A stretch of 15,651 nt of DNA, from NCBI GenBank assembly GCA_051650965.1, contig JBOFRL010000024.1:1-15651 (forward strand), read 5' to 3'. Under the pieces are notes generated by a model. That model did no database searches and was not told the origin of the DNA. It worked only from the letters and a program-made list of their open reading frames with translations. Shown here piece after piece: positions 12,921 through 15,651 of this stretch. Both the position numbers and the translations under genes were made by a program. Within the stretch, counting starts at the first letter, position 1. Each line of letters starts with the position of its first letter. The stretch is from Enterovibrio sp051650965. GTDB taxonomy: Bacteria > Pseudomonadota > Gammaproteobacteria > Enterobacterales > Vibrionaceae.

Positions 12921-13205
12921 ATATGGTATTTTTAGCGCAATGAGTGTGAGGGCTCTCCAGTTTTTTATGAGTTCCATTTTCAGTCGCGATAAATTTTGTT
13001 GTGCATCATGTTTCTATTAACTGACCTCCTGATTTATTTGATGTTTTATTTATTAGAAGTAATCTTAGATTGAGATTATTAAATGCTTTGCAAAATTTAA
13101 TTAGATAATTTTTTTGTTGCTAAATGCTAAATGAATTGCCATTGCTTATTTGGGCAGTTTAAGGCCTTGGCTTGTTGCTAAAATACATTAGGGTAGGATT
13201 ATTCC

Positions 13206-14294
13206 ATGGAGAATATATTTAAACGTTCAATGATCGGTATGTCAGTTGCGTCTGTATTGGCTACCGTAAATGTTAATGCAATGCAGTTGAATGATAACAT
13301 CCAATTATATGGGCAAGCCGCGGTCAGTGCATGGTATATTACCCAAGATGGCACGAATACTGACACCAATGTCAAAAATAAAGATTCTGTAGATATTGAA
13401 AATGAATCACGCATTGGTTTGCGCGGTACGCAGCAGTTCACAAATTTCGGTCCAACCATCATTTGGCAAATCGAATCTGGTAACGTAGGTGATGCAGGTG
13501 AAACTGGTCAGCTTGGTTTCCGTGACAGCTTCCTTGGTATGGAGTTTGCGCACGGTAAGTTCCGTTTTGGCCGTTTGACTACACCTGCGTATGACATCGT
13601 TGACTGGCCATACACAAACCCAGGTCTTGGTAACGTATTTGATTTTAACACTGACATTGCTGCTGGAGCGCATGTTGACCGTTTAGGTAACCATTTCCGC
13701 TGGGATTCAAAAAATTACAATGGCTTTACTTATGCTATTTCAGCAGGCCAAGCTGAAAGCACTGTAGACAGTGGATTCTACAGCGTTGCAGCACACTACA
13801 CCAAAGGTATTGTTACGCTACATGCTGGCTATCAATTTGAAGGTGAAAAAACAGTTGGTGATGCGACAGATAACGTGACTGCTGAGCGTAGCTTCTATGT
13901 TTTAGGTGGCGAGTTAAACTTTGCAAACGGTTTTGCGTTAAAAGCAGCTTATAAGCACATGAACAGCGATTATGATGCTCCTACGGTTACAGGACTTGCT
14001 ACTGGCGCGACTTCTGAAAAACAAGACGCTTACTCTGTTACGGCTGAGTACAACATTAACAGCTGGCAGTACAAAATCGGCTATGCTGCAACAACTGATT
14101 TAGACACTTCTAACGGTAAAGTGTCTGACACAGCTGATACAGCGATCACAGGTCGTATCATGTATCTTCTTGACCCATCAGCAGTTATTTACACAGACGT
14201 TCGCTCTTACAACTTCGGTTCTGGCGACACAGGTAATTTAGATGGCGCGAAAGATCAAACTAAATTCGGTATCGGTGTTGAGTACTACTTCTGA
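13206..14294 (+). CDS. Outer-membrane general porin (16-strand type)
   Basis: A beta-barrel protein for passive diffusion of small hydrophilic solutes, probably trimeric. Of 362 residues, 1-25 look like a Sec signal peptide cut after VNA, giving a mature N-terminus near MQLNDNIQLYGQAAV. Typical Gram-negative porin blocks follow: ESRIGLRGTQQF, GPTIIWQIESG, RDSFLGMEFAHGKFRFGRLTTPAYD (strand 3 and the start of loop 3) and alternating hydrophobic/aromatic strands. The C-terminus GVEYYF ends in the phenylalanine recognised by the BAM complex. The codon choice (GGT, CGT, GTA, GCA, TTC) differs from neighbouring ligA and looks like that of a highly expressed gene. AGGAT precedes the ATG by six bases, and a very strong terminator follows. 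Transported substrates cannot be deduced, so no gene name is given. Confidence 0.9.
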   Translation: MENIFKRSMIGMSVASVLATVNVNAMQLNDNIQLYGQAAVSAWYITQDGTNTDTNVKNKDSVDIENESRIGLRGTQQFTNFGPTIIWQIESGNVGDAGETGQLGFRDSFLGMEFAHGKFRFGRLTTPAYDIVDWPYTNPGLGNVFDFNTDIAAGAHVDRLGNHFRWDSKNYNGFTYAISAGQAESTVDSGFYSVAAHYTKGIVTLHAGYQFEGEKTVGDATDNVTAERSFYVLGGELNFANGFALKAAYKHMNSDYDAPTVTGLATGATSEKQDAYSVTAEYNINSWQYKIGYAATTDLDTSNGKVSDTADTAITGRIMYLLDPSAVIYTDVRSYNFGSGDTGNLDGAKDQTKFGIGVEYYF

Positions 14295-14320
14295 TCATCG
14301 CTACTAAAATAAAATGTTAG

Positions 14321-14346
14321 AAAAGCGGGCTATAGCCCGCTTTTTT
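14321..14346 (+). terminator. Strong porin terminator, perfect 24-bp palindrome
   Basis: AAAAGCGGGC (14321-14330) pairs exactly with GCCCGCTTTT (14335-14344) around TATA, with a T-run to 14346. It lies 27 bases past the porin stop and should also work on the opposite strand. It separates the porin from the yccT-like gene. Confidence 0.93.
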
Positions 14347-14436
14347 GTTTTTTGTGATGGTACTATTTGCACAATATTTGTCATCGCTAAATGGCACGAA
14401 ACAAGAATTTTCATTTATAAACAAAGGGATGTGAGA

Positions 14437-15126
14437 ATGCGTGATCCTATTAAATTGGCTTTGTTTTTAGCACTCGTTAGTAACCCTGTATTGGCGCAGG
14501 TACAGCTAACAGTGCCTGATAATGTACAAGTGATGGTTATTAACGAAGAGCATTCTCAATATTCAAAATTAGGTTTAAAAAATCAGACCAAATTTGAACT
14601 GCCTGATGGCGAAAGCCAGATTTTGTTTAGAGTGACGCAAGTTGTTCGCGAAGATGGCAGCACGAAAAGTAAATTTAAATCTGGACCGATTTTGCTCTCT
14701 TTTGTCGCGCAAAATCAGGAGGTTGTTTTGCAGCTGCCGCGCTTTCAAACCATGAGCGAAGCAAAAGCGTTTGAAAAAGCGCCGAGCCTCTCTTTAGCCA
14801 GCCGTGGTAATAAACTTGATTTTCGCATCGATGGCTTAGATACCGGTTTTAATTTGATGCCTGACTATGTGCGCGAAGTGCAAGATTATAATCGCAAACA
14901 AGGCGCCGCTGCCGTCGATTTTGCTTTTGTGACCGACAGTCGTTACGAGAAGCGCAGCGCGGCAAACTTACCGCAAGTAGCTGCTCAGCAGCAGGTTACA
15001 AGCACCATTGCTGCGGCAAATCCGTCTGAACAAAATGCAGAAAAAATGCTGCAATTTTGGTTTGCTCAAGCAAATTCGCAGGAGCAAAAGCGCTTCATGG
15101 CGTGGGCTGTACAAAATATCAAATAA
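14437..15126 (+). CDS. yccT: YccT/CsgI-like secreted protein (DUF2057)
   Basis: A 229-residue periplasmic protein of the YccT family (UPF0319, DUF2057). Residues 1-20 are a signal peptide (KLALFLALVSNPVLA, cut before Gln21). The mature part follows the family pattern: a short strand-rich start (VQLTVPDNVQVMVIN), LPDGESQILFRVTQVV, SGPILLSFVAQNQEVVLQLPRF, a middle region ending in a Gln/Ala-rich stretch, and a C-terminal helix with KMLQFWFAQANSQEQKRFMAWA. E. coli YccT has been described as CsgI, an inhibitor of curli fibre formation, but no curli genes are in this window, so that role should not be assumed. The ATG at 14437 is used because GGGATGTGAG precedes it and a proper signal follows. The longer frame from 14314 begins inside the porin terminator region. 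An IS630 tip lies 7 bp past the stop. Confidence 0.85.
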   Translation: MRDPIKLALFLALVSNPVLAQVQLTVPDNVQVMVINEEHSQYSKLGLKNQTKFELPDGESQILFRVTQVVREDGSTKSKFKSGPILLSFVAQNQEVVLQLPRFQTMSEAKAFEKAPSLSLASRGNKLDFRIDGLDTGFNLMPDYVREVQDYNRKQGAAAVDFAFVTDSRYEKRSAANLPQVAAQQQVTSTIAAANPSEQNAEKMLQFWFAQANSQEQKRFMAWAVQNIK

Positions 15127-15133
15127 AACGATG

Positions 15134-15161
15134 TATACCCATGAGCATTGAAGGTGCTTGA
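15134..15161 (+). repeat. IS630 terminal inverted repeat, left end
   Basis: This 28-bp end matches the inverted right end at 111-138 at 20 of 28 positions: the outer 8 bases exactly and the inner 11 with one difference. The leading TA is probably the duplicated target dinucleotide. Confidence 0.8.
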
Positions 15162-15193
15162 TTTTTAATAACTTTGATATCACACTGCGCGCC

Positions 15194-15651
15194 ATGAAAA
15201 TTATTCTCACTCCAGAACAAAAGCAGCAGCTAGAAGTGATGCACGACACAACCCGCGATGGTCGAGTGCGCGACCGCATTAAAGCGGTTTTGCTCGCATC
15301 TGAAGGTTGGAGTCAGAGCATGATTTCTCAAGCTCTTCGCATTCACGAAGCAACGGTTGCCCGTCATCTTAGTGATTATGTGCTTTGTGAAAAGCTCAAG
15401 CCCGAAAATGGCGGCAGTCAAAGCAAGCTATCTGCGAAGCAAACCGCGCTGCTTATCGCGCATTTGACGCAAAAAACGTATTTTCATGTTCATCAAATTA
15501 TCGCTCATGTGCAAGCCGAGTTTGGCATTTGTTATACCGTTGCTGGCATGAATAAGTGGTTGCATCACAACAAATTTTCGTACAAAAAGCCTAAAGGCGT
15601 ACCGCACAAATTTGATGCGGCAAAGCAACGCACGTTTGTAGAGGCCTACGA
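15194..15651 (+). CDS. IS630-family transposase, N-terminal part (3' end outside window)
   Basis: An open frame of 152 codons runs from ATG 15194 to the window edge. The N-terminus MKIILTPEQKQQLEVM is followed by a helix-turn-helix at about 22-62 (RDRIKAVLLASEGWSQSMISQALRIHEATVARHL). A second winged-helix segment lies at about 75-135 (SKLSAKQTALLIAHLTQKTY, then VAGMNKWLHHNKFSYKKPKG), the standard DNA-binding half of IS630 transposases. The DDE catalytic domain would start just past the window. There is no clear Shine-Dalgarno (GCGCGCC before the ATG), consistent with low transposase expression. The start is 67 bases after the yccT stop with no terminator between, so read-through is possible. 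No frameshift is seen in the visible part. Confidence 0.9.
   Translation, partial: MKIILTPEQKQQLEVMHDTTRDGRVRDRIKAVLLASEGWSQSMISQALRIHEATVARHLSDYVLCEKLKPENGGSQSKLSAKQTALLIAHLTQKTYFHVHQIIAHVQAEFGICYTVAGMNKWLHHNKFSYKKPKGVPHKFDAAKQRTFVEAY

Larger units (their letters stand above)
12817..13205. other. Intergenic region ligA / porin
   Basis: A 389-bp AT-rich stretch. It begins with the ligA terminator (12852-12890). It continues with a near-palindrome AATTCGCTCGCGAATT (12905-12920) and a long porin leader. That leader carries the 11-mer TTGTTGCTAAA twice (13114-13124 and 13172-13182) and a tandem GCTAAATGCTAAAT (13119-13132). AGGAT at 13195-13199 is the Shine-Dalgarno for the porin. TAAAAT at 13179-13184 is a possible -10 without a good -35, so the porin promoter is not settled. 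No small gene is convincing. Confidence 0.45.
15134..15651 (+). mobile_element. 5' end of an IS630-family insertion sequence
   Basis: The left end of an insertion sequence continuing beyond the window. It starts with TATACCC at 15134, the inverted copy of the tip of the left-edge element, and carries the first part of its transposase. Both elements read on the plus strand, so the 15 kb between them is flanked by direct repeats. The insertion lies only 7 bp after the yccT stop codon. Confidence 0.9.

Noticed and set aside
12039..12977. Long open frame of 312 codons on the minus strand over the 3' half of ligA
   Set aside because: It is antisense to the clearly coding ligA, is Cys/Ser/Ala-rich with no recognisable domain, and has no Shine-Dalgarno. 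It is a shadow of biased ligA codon use.
14314..14436. Longer N-terminus for the yccT-like protein starting at 14314
   Set aside because: It would begin before the porin terminator hairpin and place the signal peptide internally. The ATG at 14437 has a Shine-Dalgarno and gives a normal secretion signal.
1..15651. tRNA, rRNA, riboswitch or CRISPR array
   Set aside because: No T-loop-like GTTCGAATC sequences with flanking acceptor stems, no rRNA-like stretches and no regularly spaced repeats were seen.

Overview
The window looks like chromosomal DNA of a gammaproteobacterium from the Vibrio/Aeromonas/Enterobacterales side of the class. The evidence is a tmaR (yeeX) homologue, mltC, a ytjB/ahpA homologue next to deoD, a yccT (csgI) homologue, a NupC that closely resembles the Vibrio cholerae nucleoside transporter as I remember it, and a gammaproteobacterial-size ligA. 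The species cannot be named from this sequence alone. I see no tRNA, rRNA, CRISPR array or prophage genes.

Layout, left to right. (1) 1-138 is the 3' end of an IS630-family element. (2) 338-2008 holds a small DUF4377 protein, a YiaD-like OmpA lipoprotein on the minus strand, and tmaR. (3) 2062-4947 holds two divergent peptidoglycan hydrolases: mltC (minus) and a membrane-anchored coiled-coil M23 endopeptidase (plus). A 444-bp regulatory region lies between them, and an exact 12-bp inverted repeat brackets the likely mltC promoter. (4) 4948-5570 is a 623-bp AT-rich gap without a credible gene. (5) 5571-6194 is ytjB, convergent with a nucleoside-salvage cluster that reads leftwards: nupC, deoC, deoB, deoD (10490 down to 6265). 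The cluster imports nucleosides, releases (deoxy)ribose-1-phosphate by phosphorolysis, isomerises it to the 5-phosphate and cleaves deoxyribose-5-phosphate to glyceraldehyde-3-phosphate and acetaldehyde. The deoA gene, usual between deoC and deoB, is absent. (6) 10795-12816 is ligA, the essential NAD-dependent DNA ligase. (7) 13206-15126 holds a porin with a strong terminator and a yccT-like secreted protein. (8) 15134-15651 is the 5' end of an IS630-family element in the same orientation as the left one.

The two IS ends carry matching bipartite terminal inverted repeats, so the segment sits between two directly repeated copies of the same or a very similar IS. The most unusual non-coding signals are the repeat pair around the mltC promoter, a 17-bp hairpin between nupC and deoC that pairs fully only in the sense transcript, and the repeat- and hairpin-containing gap before ytjB. 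I found no clear novel multi-gene system. The interest lies in regulatory architecture and in the IS-bounded arrangement.
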